The notes below the pieces were generated by a model that saw only the letters and a program-made list of their open reading frames with translations, had not been told where the DNA came from and did no database searches. Below, one piece after another: positions 45,101 through 52,557 of a stretch of DNA of 64,000 nt. How positions within the stretch are numbered: the stretch's first letter is position 1; every line of letters begins with the position of its first letter. The position numbers were made by a program, and so were the translations under genes. Origin of the DNA: Solirubrum sp044628455 (GTDB lineage Bacteria; Bacteroidota; Bacteroidia; Cytophagales; Hymenobacteraceae); NCBI RefSeq assembly GCF_044628455.1, contig NZ_JBIYZW010000003.1, forward strand, positions 744,001 to 808,000, written 5' to 3'.

Positions 45101-45697
45101 TTCCTTGAACGAGGCCGTGACCTTCTGGCCGTTGAGCACCACCTCGCGGTTTTCCTGGTTCAGCCGGGCGGTTTCGGCCGCCAGCTGGCGCTGCTCTTCC
45201 TCCAGCTCCTCGGCCGACTTGACGTAGGTTTTCACCTCCTCGCGGGCGGCTTCGATGCGCTGCTGCAGCACCTGGTAGTCACGGATCATGGCGGCGCGGC
45301 CCGGGTCGTCGGCCGACAACTCCTGCAGCTGCGCGTCGAGCACGCCGGCGGCGGCCTTCATTTCGCGCATCGATGCGGAGGCCTGCTGCCCGGTGGCCAC
45401 GGTGGCCTGGTTGGCCTCGGCCTGCAGGCGGGTCTGCTCGGCCAGCTTGGCCTGCTGCTCGGCCAGCTCCTCCTCGGTCTGGATGACCGTGCGCAGGGCC
45501 GCCCGGGTTTCGGTGATGCGGGCGGTGAGGCGGGCAAAGTCCTGCTGCAACTCGGCCCGGCGCGGATCATCCGCGGCCATCTTGGCCAGCTGGTTGTTCA
45601 TGATGGCCGCGGCGGCGGCCATGTCTTTAATGCTGGCGTTGGCCTGCTGGCCATTAAAGACGATTTCTATTTCCCGTCTTTCTTTATCGGTAGCCAT
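42113..45697 (-). CDS. phage tail tape measure protein
   Basis: A 1,194-residue protein that should set tail length and is threaded through the tail tube. Three N-terminal repeats of ~85 residues are visible, each with a QxxASxxxMxAAxxxLxxQL block, an AADDPRRAEL or SADDPGRA motif and a following coiled coil. The middle has the typical tape measure segment (VTVGLEAAVDLVKEI, SKQMGISQQEALRLIEQGF, FGLRIREQTSATKDAMYAAF), hydrophobic helices around residue 550-650, a long Lys/Glu/Ala coiled coil, and a Gly-rich C-terminal part (FSSGGRTSGGGGM) ending NSGSGLQG. It starts 6 bases after the preceding gene. Confidence 0.92.
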   Translation of the reverse strand: MATDKERREIEIVFNGQQANASIKDMAAAAAIMNNQLAKMAADDPRRAELQQDFARLTARITETRAALRTVIQTEEELAEQQAKLAEQTRLQAEANQATVATGQQASASMREMKAAAGVLDAQLQELSADDPGRAAMIRDYQVLQQRIEAAREEVKTYVKSAEELEEEQRQLAAETARLNQENREVVLNGQKVTASFKEMKAAGALLEQQLHELSADDPGRAKLLKDYQDLQKRIDGVKKEMGETAEKGLTMKDALAFAGVTVGLEAAVDLVKEIGTEVVQTVKEFEALREKVNTLTGATGDNLDQLTVGVAGLAKTFNKEYDEVLVASNALSKQMGISQQEALRLIEQGFLSGADASGEFLDQVKEYPAQFKAAGLSADEAIAVISQSVTTGVFSDKGADVIKEFGLRIREQTSATKDAMYAAFGPEFTQEILDGVNNGSISTTEALKRVATELDTTKLTAAQAQTVIADVFGGPGEDAGLDYLKSLKNVGTGIDALVDTSNVYVQRQQAMLASQKELAAVQNDLAKQFEGSSSVIDTLVNRGLTTFYALLISLVATLKEVFAPLQEIWNAFVDLGRALGLLSKEGMTARDVGEAIGNVFRALLIPTKLLWTGIAELVKGFVAWAKESDNARIALNILTFPIRALFALLTDGPAYFAGFSAAAESSIGTIARAWRRLLDRDFAGAKAEFGQIGKNAGDEFNRAFAAALAKKPVPGADTGAEPTEEEKVLKAPGGDGLTEKEKEKAAKDAEKAEKEAQARRDKADKARLDRVKEWYAEDGALLKSHNALKNQLEDRKLTDDEARRALERQKIFDDADKKYQALTGKEADYADQVLAIVAERDLQLRELTAKYDQEEEQRRQEKIDEEIARNEAATEEALAQLELDLAQGVIDEWAYEDAIYAVKKAAAERELALIKQKGAAGVVEFQKANAEKLRDEAAHLAKRKGLDEELHKFQQGLQAVKKIMGTEEIAFLGEAFGKKSALYKAFVLAQKAIALTEIAMSLQVELQENAKQSAKYPAPFNIVYLAATSGMSLVRAGIATQKVASFSSGGRTSGGGGMLDLAKLAVAPSGELLDENGFAVAGLVHKNEYVIPEWMRADPKVAQVEQWLEARRLRGYAAGGATSDGGSQAALPADAVGAPGAVDLLRELIAVQQLQNERMNTWTTKLTVIQNMYDLVPDIETYKKVNSGSGLQG

Positions 45698-45703
45698 GGG
45701 CTC

Positions 45704-46156
45704 TTAGAATTGAATGGTGACTGGCTGCGACGGCACGGCGTCGGCCACGGTGCTGATCAGGATCTGGCCGTGCAGCTCGCTCATCAACTCGCTCAGGCGC
45801 TTGGTCTGGGCGTAGATTTCCTTCGCGTACCACTTGCGGGCCTTGCGCTGCCGGCGGCGCAGCTGGCCGCGGCTGTTGCGGATGCGGTCGAAGCCGTCGT
45901 CGCCGCGGCGCACGCCGGCGCCCATGCCCCGGCCCACGCCCATGTCGACGAACTTGCCATACAGGGCATAGCTCAGGCGCAGCTGCAGCTGGCCGGTGGC
46001 CGTACCGATAACCTGCTTCTGAAAGCTGGCCATCAGCGCGCCGGTGTTGCGGATGCGCAGCTTGCGCATGTTCTCGACGAAGTTCTCGACCGTGAAGTCG
46101 AGCCACTTCATGGCCATTTCCCGCTCGCGCTCGGCCAGGTTTAGCTCGGTGCTCAT
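45704..46156 (-). CDS. phage virion morphogenesis/tail completion-like protein
   Basis: A 150-residue protein starting MSTELNLAEREREMAMKWL, with ATGA overlap (46153-46156) with the upstream gene. Its central segment NTGALMASFQKQVIGT followed by LSYALYGKFVDMGVGRGMG is the pattern of small proteins that join or complete phage tails, and it is rich in Arg (GQLRRRQRKARKWYAKEIY). The gene precedes the tape measure gene by 6 bases. The longer open frame extending to 47713 overlaps two real genes and is not used. The role is inferred from position and motif. Confidence 0.6.
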   Translation of the reverse strand: MSTELNLAEREREMAMKWLDFTVENFVENMRKLRIRNTGALMASFQKQVIGTATGQLQLRLSYALYGKFVDMGVGRGMGAGVRRGDDGFDRIRNSRGQLRRRQRKARKWYAKEIYAQTKRLSELMSELHGQILISTVADAVPSQPVTIQF

Positions 46157-47595
46157 CGGCGAACGGGGCGGTAAGTGAACCGGGCCGACTCCAGGCGCCG
46201 GGCGGTGTGGATGCTCAGGGAGATTTTCTCCCAGAGGTATTTGCGCGGGCCCACCAGCTCCTTGCGGGCCGGGCTGAGCGTGAGCAGGTCGCCGATGCGG
46301 AAGGGCTGGGTGCGCTCCTCCACGCCGGCGCGGGCCAGCAGATCCAGCCAGGGCTGGTGGCACTGCGCGTATAGGCCCTGGGGGCCGGCCCACTGCAGGG
46401 CCAACTCGCCCACGGCCTGGCCGGCGGTGTTCACGTGGCCCGACGTGACGAGCGGGTACGCGCCGCCGGCGGCCGGCTGCAGGCCGCGGTCGAACAAGAG
46501 GCGCAGCCCGCAGCGCGAGTCGTTGCCCAGCTCGTGGGCCGGGCTGGCGCCCTTGGCGTCGACCAGGGGCAGCAGCCGCTCCAGGCCGGCATCGAGCACG
46601 GTGAGCAGCGTGCCGGCGTCGGTGGCCAGTTCGGTTTTGCCGCCGTCGATGCGCAGCTCGCGCCAGCTCGTGTCGAACTGCTTGTTCTGCTCCCCGTCTT
46701 CCAGGCCCATGCGCAGCAGGTAGCCCTCGTATTTGGGCCCGATGGCCCGGGTCACGGCGCCGGCGGCGCGCACCAGGTACGCGTCGTCGAGGGCCACCTC
46801 GCGCAGGCGGGTGATGCGCAGGATCCGGCGCACCGGGTCGAAGTCGTAGCCCAGGGCAAAGAGCTTCTGCAGGGCCACCAGCAGCTGCGCCACGGTCAGG
46901 CCGGTGGGCACGTACTGGTTGAACACGACGTGGGTGGCCACGCTGCCGGCGGCGTCCTCGGCCACGCGGTCGGAGTAGACCACCAGCTGCTCGACGTCGG
47001 GCTCGCTGAGCCAGGCGCCTTCCACATCGAAGCCGACGTGGGCCAGCACCCGGCGCAGCAACGGCACCAGGCGCAACTGCGGCGAGAGGAACGTGCCGAC
47101 GTAGTTGCCGCCGATGTGCGCGTTGAGCAGGCCCAGGTAGCCCACCTGCTTGTCGCCGTAGAAGCCCGGGTTCTTGAGCATGCCCAGGGCGTAGTCGGGG
47201 TGGTCGTGGGTCACCACCAGCGGCACCTGGCCCAGATCCAGCTCGGCAAGTTTGAGCCCTTCGATGCGCGCGGCCAGGTCGTCGGCCGCGGCCACGAACT
47301 TGTACTGGAGCACGCGCTTTTCGGGCTGGTGCTCCTCGTAGATCAGGCTGCCGATGCGCCAGAGCTGGTGGTCCAGGTAGCACTCCACCGGCTCGGGCGC
47401 CGGCGTCTCGCCCTGCTCGGCGCGCACGTGGGGGAAGTTCAGCCGGCGCAGGTTGCCCGGCGTCATGGGCAGCCCGAACGGGTACGACGTCACGCCCGGT
47501 ACGGCGTCGTAGCGGAAGAAGGGGTTGCTGATTTCCAGCCCGATGGTGCCCGGGCTCAGGTCGAGCCAGCCGGCGGCGGTGCGGAATCCGATCAT
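46153..47595 (-). CDS. phage tail/baseplate-region protein of unknown function
   Basis: A 480-residue protein starting MIGFRTAAGWLDLSPGTIG. It is a beta-rich soluble protein with segments such as NAHIGGNYVGTFLSPQLRL and FDVEGAWLSEPDVEQLVVYS, with no signal peptide or membrane helix. It overlaps the next gene by 4 bases on both sides (ATGA at 47592-47595 and 46153-46156), so it is tightly coupled in the tail operon between the SprB-repeat protein and the tail completion-like gene. That position suggests a tail tip or distal tail component. I do not recognise a family. Confidence 0.6.
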   Translation of the reverse strand: MIGFRTAAGWLDLSPGTIGLEISNPFFRYDAVPGVTSYPFGLPMTPGNLRRLNFPHVRAEQGETPAPEPVECYLDHQLWRIGSLIYEEHQPEKRVLQYKFVAAADDLAARIEGLKLAELDLGQVPLVVTHDHPDYALGMLKNPGFYGDKQVGYLGLLNAHIGGNYVGTFLSPQLRLVPLLRRVLAHVGFDVEGAWLSEPDVEQLVVYSDRVAEDAAGSVATHVVFNQYVPTGLTVAQLLVALQKLFALGYDFDPVRRILRITRLREVALDDAYLVRAAGAVTRAIGPKYEGYLLRMGLEDGEQNKQFDTSWRELRIDGGKTELATDAGTLLTVLDAGLERLLPLVDAKGASPAHELGNDSRCGLRLLFDRGLQPAAGGAYPLVTSGHVNTAGQAVGELALQWAGPQGLYAQCHQPWLDLLARAGVEERTQPFRIGDLLTLSPARKELVGPRKYLWEKISLSIHTARRLESARFTYRPVRR

Positions 47596-49649
47596 GGCAG
47601 CAGCAGGTCAGGCCGCGACACCGCCGGCACCGGCAGGCCCGCCGGCACCGCCGGCAGGGCGGGGGTGTAGTGCCGCTCCCGCGGCAGCTGGAAATCGAAC
47701 TCCAGGGTGGCAATGAACTCGCCCTCCTTGCGCAGGGGCGTGGTTTTGGGCTTGAGCACGCCCGGCACCCAACGGCCCTGGTGCAGCAGGAAGGTGCGCC
47801 GCGAGAGCAGCAGATCCTGCTGGGCCGCCAGCCAGGCCCGGGAGTTGTCCTGGGCGCCGCTGGTGAGCTTGAGCATCGGCCGCAGCACGCGGTCGAGCAC
47901 CCAGGTGTCGCCCTGCAGCGGATCCGGGAAGGGCACGGCCGCCCGCTCGGCTTCCTCGCCGGTGAGTTCGGCGTCGAGCTGGGCTTCGCCGATCAGGGCC
48001 GCGGTGTTCATGCCGCCCAGCGAGTTGGCGTAGAGCACGAAGCGGCGCTGGGCCACCGGCCGGTGGTCGAGCACGTAGCGGCGCCGTTCGCTCTGGGCCA
48101 CGCCGTTCTCGTCCTCGACCCACACCTCCCAGCCCAGCACGTGGCGCACAGCGGTGTCGCGCAGGCCCAGCTGGGCGAAGCCCGCCGGCAGGCAGTATAC
48201 CTCATACCGGGCTACGTCGGCCTGCGTGGCCACCGTGGTCGTGGTGGTGGTGCCGTCGCTGTAGCGCACCTGCAGGCGCTGGCGAAACGCCGGCGTGGGC
48301 AGCAGCGGCACCTGGAAGTAGAGAAACTCGGGCTGGTCGCGGGCCACCAGCTGGTCGTTGAGCTGCCAGGTGAAAAACGGCTTGACAGCCGGCTGGTAGC
48401 TGTCGAAAAACCGGCGCGAGACGGCCTCGTAGGTGCTCAGCCCGCCCAGGGTCACCACGTGCGGGTCGAGGGTGGTGACGGCCCCGCGCACCGGCGGGGT
48501 GCCGAATACTTCGGCGTGCTTTAGGTAAAACCGGCGGAACAGCCCCTCGGCCCGGCTAATCGAGGCCTGGCCCACGGCGGGCACGTGCTGCTCCAGGTAG
48601 GCGTCGAGCAGCTCCTGCACCAGGAACACGGTGCGGCCGTCGCGGTCGGCCGGCTGCTCCAGGGGCGCGCCGATCAGCACGAACTCACCGCTGCCGTACA
48701 CCAACTCCAGCCACACTTCGCACACGAAGGTGAGCCCGGGCTTTGTGGCCGGGTCGGCCCGGTAGGCGTCGCCGGCGTCGAGCACCAGGGGAATGGGGTT
48801 GCGCGAGAAATAGTAGCGGTAGCCGTTGATGCGCACGCCGCTCACCAGCTGGCTGCAGCCCACCGCGTCGGTGACGGTGCACGCGTACTCGCCCGGGGCC
48901 AGGCCGCTGCGCCCGGCCGTGGTGGCGCCGTCGCTCCAGAGGTAGGTGTAGGGCGCCACGCCGCCGGTTACGGTGAGCGTGGCGCCGTTGTCGCTGCTGG
49001 TCACCAGCACGTCGATGCGCGGGTTCTGGCCCACCTCCACGGCCAGCGTGGTCGAGGCGCCGCTGGCGTCGGTGACGGTGACCGGGTACACGCCGGCGGC
49101 CAGGGCGGCCCGGGTGCGGGTGGTCACCGCGCTGCCGCTCCAGGCGTAGGTGTACTGGCCGGTGGTGCCGTTGCTGACCACCAGCTCGATCAGGCCGGTG
49201 GCCGAGCCGAAGCAGGTGGCCACCGTCACCTGGGGCTCGACGACGACGGGGCGGATGGTGCTCAGCCGCTCGCCTTCGTTCACGCCCGAGCCGGTGTCGT
49301 TGCTGAGCAGCGTGGGCGCGAAGTCGAACGCCGGGTCGTAGGCCGTGGCGGTGAGGGTGATGGTCGCCAGGTCGAAGGCAAACTCGTAGCTGTAGGCCAG
49401 CGAGTAGCTCAGCGACGCGCCGAGGGCCAGCAGCCTGGCCTCGATGGCGCGCAGCAAGCTGCGGGCGTTGGTGTCGCGGGCAAACGGGTCGGTGAGGTAG
49501 GTGTCCTGCACCAGGTACTCCTCCGGGCCGGCCGGCGCGCTGCTGGCCGTGAACCGGCGGTAGGCGCCGGCCAGCCACAGGTCGACCCACTCGCCGGGGC
49601 GGGGCGTGATGCTGTTGAGCAGCAGCCGGGCGTAACGTTCTCCAGCCAT
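47592..49649 (-). CDS. phage tail protein with two SprB-like repeats
   Basis: A 685-residue protein, start 49649 (MAGERYARLLLNSITPRPGE). The long frame reaching 50366 overlaps two other phage genes and is not used. Residues ~146-200 (CFGSATGLIELVV, then YTYAWSG, then GVYPVTVTDASG) and ~222-270 (VTGGVAPYTYLWSDG, then GEYACTVTDAVGC) match the SprB-repeat pattern known from Bacteroidota gliding adhesins. The flanking parts look like a large tail or receptor-contact protein. The gene overlaps its neighbours by 1 and 4 bases in the tail operon. A tail fibre or tip role is inferred. Confidence 0.65.
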   Translation of the reverse strand: MAGERYARLLLNSITPRPGEWVDLWLAGAYRRFTASSAPAGPEEYLVQDTYLTDPFARDTNARSLLRAIEARLLALGASLSYSLAYSYEFAFDLATITLTATAYDPAFDFAPTLLSNDTGSGVNEGERLSTIRPVVVEPQVTVATCFGSATGLIELVVSNGTTGQYTYAWSGSAVTTRTRAALAAGVYPVTVTDASGASTTLAVEVGQNPRIDVLVTSSDNGATLTVTGGVAPYTYLWSDGATTAGRSGLAPGEYACTVTDAVGCSQLVSGVRINGYRYYFSRNPIPLVLDAGDAYRADPATKPGLTFVCEVWLELVYGSGEFVLIGAPLEQPADRDGRTVFLVQELLDAYLEQHVPAVGQASISRAEGLFRRFYLKHAEVFGTPPVRGAVTTLDPHVVTLGGLSTYEAVSRRFFDSYQPAVKPFFTWQLNDQLVARDQPEFLYFQVPLLPTPAFRQRLQVRYSDGTTTTTTVATQADVARYEVYCLPAGFAQLGLRDTAVRHVLGWEVWVEDENGVAQSERRRYVLDHRPVAQRRFVLYANSLGGMNTAALIGEAQLDAELTGEEAERAAVPFPDPLQGDTWVLDRVLRPMLKLTSGAQDNSRAWLAAQQDLLLSRRTFLLHQGRWVPGVLKPKTTPLRKEGEFIATLEFDFQLPRERHYTPALPAVPAGLPVPAVSRPDLLLP

Positions 49650-50191
49650 TAGAGCAAAAACTTGTAGGGTTTGTAAGCCAGCGCGGCCGTGGCCGGCGTG
49701 GTGAAATCGAAGTCCATGCGGGTGCCGTACCAGGTGCCGTCGCCCAGCGGGCCGATGCTGTCGCTGCCCAGGGAATTGGGCTGGATGCGCACCTTCACCT
49801 GGTCGGCCAAGAGGAACTCGATGCCGCCGATCAGATCCTCGGCGGTTTCCTCGGTGGCGTCCAGGGCGGCTTCCACGGCGTCGTGGTCGTTGGCCTTGAC
49901 CTGCTGGAGCACCATGAAAGCGGCGTGGCGCAGGCGCGTGCGGTTGTCGCCGCCGTTGTCGAGGTAGTCGGTCTGGCAGGACTCGACGACGAGCACCTGC
50001 TGGCCCAGCGCCGGCTTCAGCCGGGCGCCGAGCACGTTGTTGGTAAACTCGTGTAGGTCGACCACGCGCTGCAGCGGGTCGATGGAGACGACGATGCGGG
50101 CGAAGCGGGAGGCCGCGGGGGTGTGACCGATGCTGACGTGGCGCGTGGCCAGGTTGCGCAGCAGCGCGATGTATTCGGAGTGGCGGAGCAT
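49649..50191 (-). CDS. phage tail operon protein of unknown function
   Basis: A 180-residue protein starting MLRHSEYIALLRNLATRHVS. It includes FARIVVSIDPLQRVVDLHEF, a central helical region and a C-terminal segment YGTRMDFDFTTPATAALAYK. It overlaps both neighbours by one base (TAATG), so translation is coupled through the operon. Its place after the 266-aa gene and before the tail protein fits a small tail terminator or minor tail protein, but I see no diagnostic motif. No export signal is present. Confidence 0.55.
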   Translation of the reverse strand: MLRHSEYIALLRNLATRHVSIGHTPAASRFARIVVSIDPLQRVVDLHEFTNNVLGARLKPALGQQVLVVESCQTDYLDNGGDNRTRLRHAAFMVLQQVKANDHDAVEAALDATEETAEDLIGGIEFLLADQVKVRIQPNSLGSDSIGPLGDGTWYGTRMDFDFTTPATAALAYKPYKFLL

Positions 50192-50991
50192 TAGCGAGGG
50201 GCTTGTTTTTTGGCGCGTTCGTAGTCGCGGGCCGCATCCTGCATTTCGGCCAGGATGGTGCGCGTGTGCTGAAGGGCGGTTTGCTCCAGCGTGCCGAAGG
50301 CGCCGCCGGAGAGTTTGCGCAGCACCCGGCCCCAGTCGCCGGCATGCTGCTTGTGTTGGTGGGCATCCTCCTCGTGCACGTCGAACACCTCGGGAAACTC
50401 GCGCTCCAGCTGCCCGCGGCAGCCGCGGTACCAGGTGGTGATGGCCAGCTTCACGTCGTCGGGCAGGGGCTTAAGCTGGCGGGCGTAGTACTCCAGACGG
50501 TGCTCGTTGAAGGGCACCCGCCGGTCGCCGCGCCAGCGTGGGTCGCGGGGGCTCAGGCCGCGGACGGGCACGCGGTAGAGGCAGGCCAGGAACAAGTCCA
50601 GCGCCTCGGCCGAGCGGCCGGTGGCCCAGGCCCGGAAGTAGGTGTCGGCAAAAATGAACTCGCCGAAGAGCAGGTTGCGGAAGCTGCTGCGTGGCCCGGC
50701 CCAGGTAAGCAGCCCCGTGCGCACGACGGGTAGCAGCTGCTCGGTGAGCCGGTGGTCGTTGTCGAACACGAAGTCGGTGAGGGCGTAGAGCTGCACCACC
50801 TGCACGCCCGGGAAGGAGATGAGCAGGGAGAGCGGGGCGCCGGTGAGCACGCTGAGCAGGCGCAGCTTTCGGGGCAGGGCGTTTTCGGGGCCGTAGAGCA
50901 CCCGCACGACCTCCAGCAGCTGGCGGCGGGTGAGTTCGTTCCAGGTGCTGGGTACCTGGTAGGCGGTTTTTCCGAGGCGGAGGGATTCCAT
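50191..50991 (-). CDS. first gene of the tail operon, unknown
   Basis: A 266-residue helical protein starting MESLRLGKTAYQVPSTWNEL. Segments such as LLEVVRVLYGPENALPRKLR and a C-terminal coiled coil (AEMQDAARDYERAKKQ) suggest an assembly or chaperone role, but no family is recognised. ATG 50991 sits 27 bases downstream of the conserved phage element at 51019-51036, so this gene opens the transcription unit that runs to the tape measure gene. It overlaps the next gene by one base. Confidence 0.6.
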   Translation of the reverse strand: MESLRLGKTAYQVPSTWNELTRRQLLEVVRVLYGPENALPRKLRLLSVLTGAPLSLLISFPGVQVVQLYALTDFVFDNDHRLTEQLLPVVRTGLLTWAGPRSSFRNLLFGEFIFADTYFRAWATGRSAEALDLFLACLYRVPVRGLSPRDPRWRGDRRVPFNEHRLEYYARQLKPLPDDVKLAITTWYRGCRGQLEREFPEVFDVHEEDAHQHKQHAGDWGRVLRKLSGGAFGTLEQTALQHTRTILAEMQDAARDYERAKKQAPR

Positions 50992-50995
50992 GCTT

Positions 50996-51038
50996 CGAAA
51001 TTGCCGCGGCCTGCCTCGGGCAAAAAGGACACGAAAAA
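50996..51038 (-). promoter_or_regulatory. phage regulatory element, copy B (tail operon)
   Basis: On the minus strand TTTCGTGTCCTTTTTGCC (51036-51019) is followed by CGAGGCAGGCCGCGGCAATTTCG and the ATG at 50991. It abuts the T-run of the preceding terminator. About 38 of 42 bases match copy D at 62198-62238. Confidence 0.65.
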
Positions 51039-51063
51039 GCCCCGCCGGGCTACGACGGGGCTT
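51037..51063 (-). terminator. terminator of the amidoligase unit
   Basis: AAGCCCCG (51037-51044) pairs with CGGGGCTT (51056-51063). On the minus strand its T-run leads straight into the phage element at 51019-51036. Confidence 0.8.
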
Positions 51064-51086
51064 GGGAAGAAGCCAGTGGAACGACG

Positions 51087-51320
51087 CTAGGAAGCCGGCG
51101 TAATGAAGCCGTGTAGCTTCAGGTCGTCCACGAAGTTGCCAATGGAGTCGGTGCGCACGTCGACGCCCTTCTGAATTTTACACCGGCTGGCCATGCCCTC
51201 CATAAAGTCCTCGATGCTGACCGAAGGCTGCCAGGCCTGGGCGTCCTCGCGCAGGGCCTGCACGATGCCCAAATCGGTGGCGGCCTTGATGTGGCCGCCA
51301 CCCAGGAGTTCGTATTTCAT
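51087..51320 (-). CDS. small partner protein of the amidoligase
   Basis: A 77-residue protein starting MKYELLGGGHIKAATDLGIV and containing SIEDFMEGMASRCKIQKG and a final VDDLKLHGFITPAS. The start is a single base after the amidoligase stop, and the pair ends with its own terminator. It has no membrane helix or signal. The tight pairing suggests that it is a substrate, carrier or regulator of the amidoligase; this is inference from position. I do not recognise a named family. Confidence 0.65.
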   Translation of the reverse strand: MKYELLGGGHIKAATDLGIVQALREDAQAWQPSVSIEDFMEGMASRCKIQKGVDVRTDSIGNFVDDLKLHGFITPAS

Positions 51321-51321
51321 A

Positions 51322-52353
51322 CTAGCGGGCTAGGAGCGCCGTGCGGCGGCGCTGGTAGTAGGTGGCAATGTCGCGCTGGTTAAAGGTAACAAAGTCGCTG
51401 ATGCTGTTGGCGGCGGGGGCCTCGTGGTGGCGGCTGTATTCCACCAGGTTGTTCAGGAAGCGTACCCAAAACACAATCTTGTCGGCGTTGGTGCTACCCG
51501 AGTGCTGGCGGAATTCGATGGTGCCGTGGCGGAAGAAGCTCTGCAGGTTGACCTTGTAGTAGCGGCTGTTGCCGTTGATGGCGCGGGCCAGTTCCTGGGC
51601 CGTGGTGGCGGCGTTGATGGCGGCCTCGGCGGCGGCGAGGGTGCGGCCCCGCTGGATGCTCATGCAGTAGGAGTTGGCGTTGGCGCGGCGCTCGGCGGGC
51701 ATTACCTGGTCGATGGTGCGCTCGAGGCGCAGGTAGTTCAGGCATACGCGGCGCAGGTGCTCGATGCTCAGGTCGCGGGCGTCGATGTGTACGTGGAGGC
51801 CGCAGCTGTTATTGACCTGGGCGTTGGTGGTGTTCAGGGCGCGGCAGGCGTTGCGTACCTGCTCGAGGCCTTCGAGGCCGGCCAGTACCGGGCTTACCAG
51901 TTCGAAGGGGTTGGTGCCGCGTACGCTGCCGTCGCTTACGATTTTCCAGTGGGGGCGGGTGGTGTGGTTGTAGTCTTCGCCGCGGGCCTCCAGGCCCTGG
52001 GCCTCGAGTTCGGCCAGCAGGGTGGCGCGGGCCGGGCCGTAGGCCTCGATTTCTACGCCGAAGCGGCGGGTGGGCGTGGTGGGGGTGAAATCGGCCCAGG
52101 TGGTGATGTTGACCGTGCGGGCGTTGACCTGGGCGCAAATGGTCTCCACCGTGGCGCGGGTGGCGCGGCGCGGCCGGGCTACGGCCTCGGTGGCGGTGGT
52201 GTTTACCCAGGCAGCGTACACGTTCTGGGCGAAGCCGTAGCCTACGTTCATCATCGTCGCTACCTCGCGGCGGGTCAGGCCCAGGGCGAAGAGCTGCTGC
52301 ATCTTCCAGGTTTTCGTCGTTCCGGTGGTGGCGAGGATTTGGGCGGCGGTCAT
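51322..52353 (-). CDS. amidoligase family enzyme with N-terminal HTH-like region
   Basis: A 343-residue protein. Residues ~1-50 (QLFALGLTRREVATMMNVGY) look like a helix-turn-helix. From residue ~95 it has the motifs of the amidoligase family (COOH-NH2 ligase fold related to glutamine synthetase): FGVEIEAYG, the segment NSCGLHVHIDARDLS, and IEFRQHSGSTNADK, which carry the metal- and ATP-binding Glu and His residues. Such enzymes are proposed to join an amine or peptide to a carboxylate. The gene has its own candidate promoter (52390-52420) and is coupled to the 77-aa gene. It sits between the lysis and tail units as an independent cassette. Confidence 0.8.
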   Translation of the reverse strand: MTAAQILATTGTTKTWKMQQLFALGLTRREVATMMNVGYGFAQNVYAAWVNTTATEAVARPRRATRATVETICAQVNARTVNITTWADFTPTTPTRRFGVEIEAYGPARATLLAELEAQGLEARGEDYNHTTRPHWKIVSDGSVRGTNPFELVSPVLAGLEGLEQVRNACRALNTTNAQVNNSCGLHVHIDARDLSIEHLRRVCLNYLRLERTIDQVMPAERRANANSYCMSIQRGRTLAAAEAAINAATTAQELARAINGNSRYYKVNLQSFFRHGTIEFRQHSGSTNADKIVFWVRFLNNLVEYSRHHEAPAANSISDFVTFNQRDIATYYQRRRTALLAR

Positions 52354-52389
52354 GTTGGTAAGGCGTTGTTTTGCTGTCGTTTAGTATGA

Positions 52390-52420
52390 CAAACAACGCA
52401 TCGTTTTCCGGCACACTCAA
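52390..52420 (-). promoter_or_regulatory. candidate promoter of the amidoligase unit
   Basis: On the minus strand TTG (52420-52418), a 20-base spacer and GTTGTTTG (52397-52390), which keeps the TTTG half of the Bacteroidota -7 box. It would start transcription about 30 bases before the ATG at 52353. Confidence 0.5.
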
Positions 52421-52464
52421 GTTAAAAAGCTTGTTTTTGAGTGCGTAGACGCAGATTCCATGCA

Positions 52465-52501
52465 CGGTGCCATGGTGCACGCGGACGGTGCAATGGTGCA
52501 C
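52465..52501 (-). promoter_or_regulatory. two 16-bp direct repeats upstream of the amidoligase promoter
   Basis: CGGTGCCATGGTGCAC (52465-52480) and CGGTGCAATGGTGCAC (52486-52501) differ by one base and repeat every 21 bases, about two helical turns. This spacing is typical of a cooperatively bound operator. It lies ~45 bases upstream of the -33 element. Confidence 0.5.
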
Positions 52502-52517
52502 CGATGGGGCACAAAAA

Positions 52518-52541
52518 AGCCCCGCCGGGTGGGGCGGGGCT
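52518..52541 (-). terminator. terminator of the 104-aa gene
   Basis: AGCCCCGCC (52518-52526) pairs with GGCGGGGCT (52533-52541) and is followed on the minus strand by a T-run, 17 bases after the stop at 52558. Confidence 0.8.
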
Positions 52542-52557
52542 GAGGGGTTTCGGTGGG

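Noticed and set aside
46157..47713. Upstream extension of the 150-aa tail completion-like gene
   Set aside because: It runs through the whole 480-aa gene in another frame; ATGA coupling at 46153 fixes the start.
49650..50366. Upstream extension of the SprB-repeat tail protein
   Set aside because: It would overlap two coupled phage genes in another frame; ATG 49649 with TAATG coupling is the natural start.
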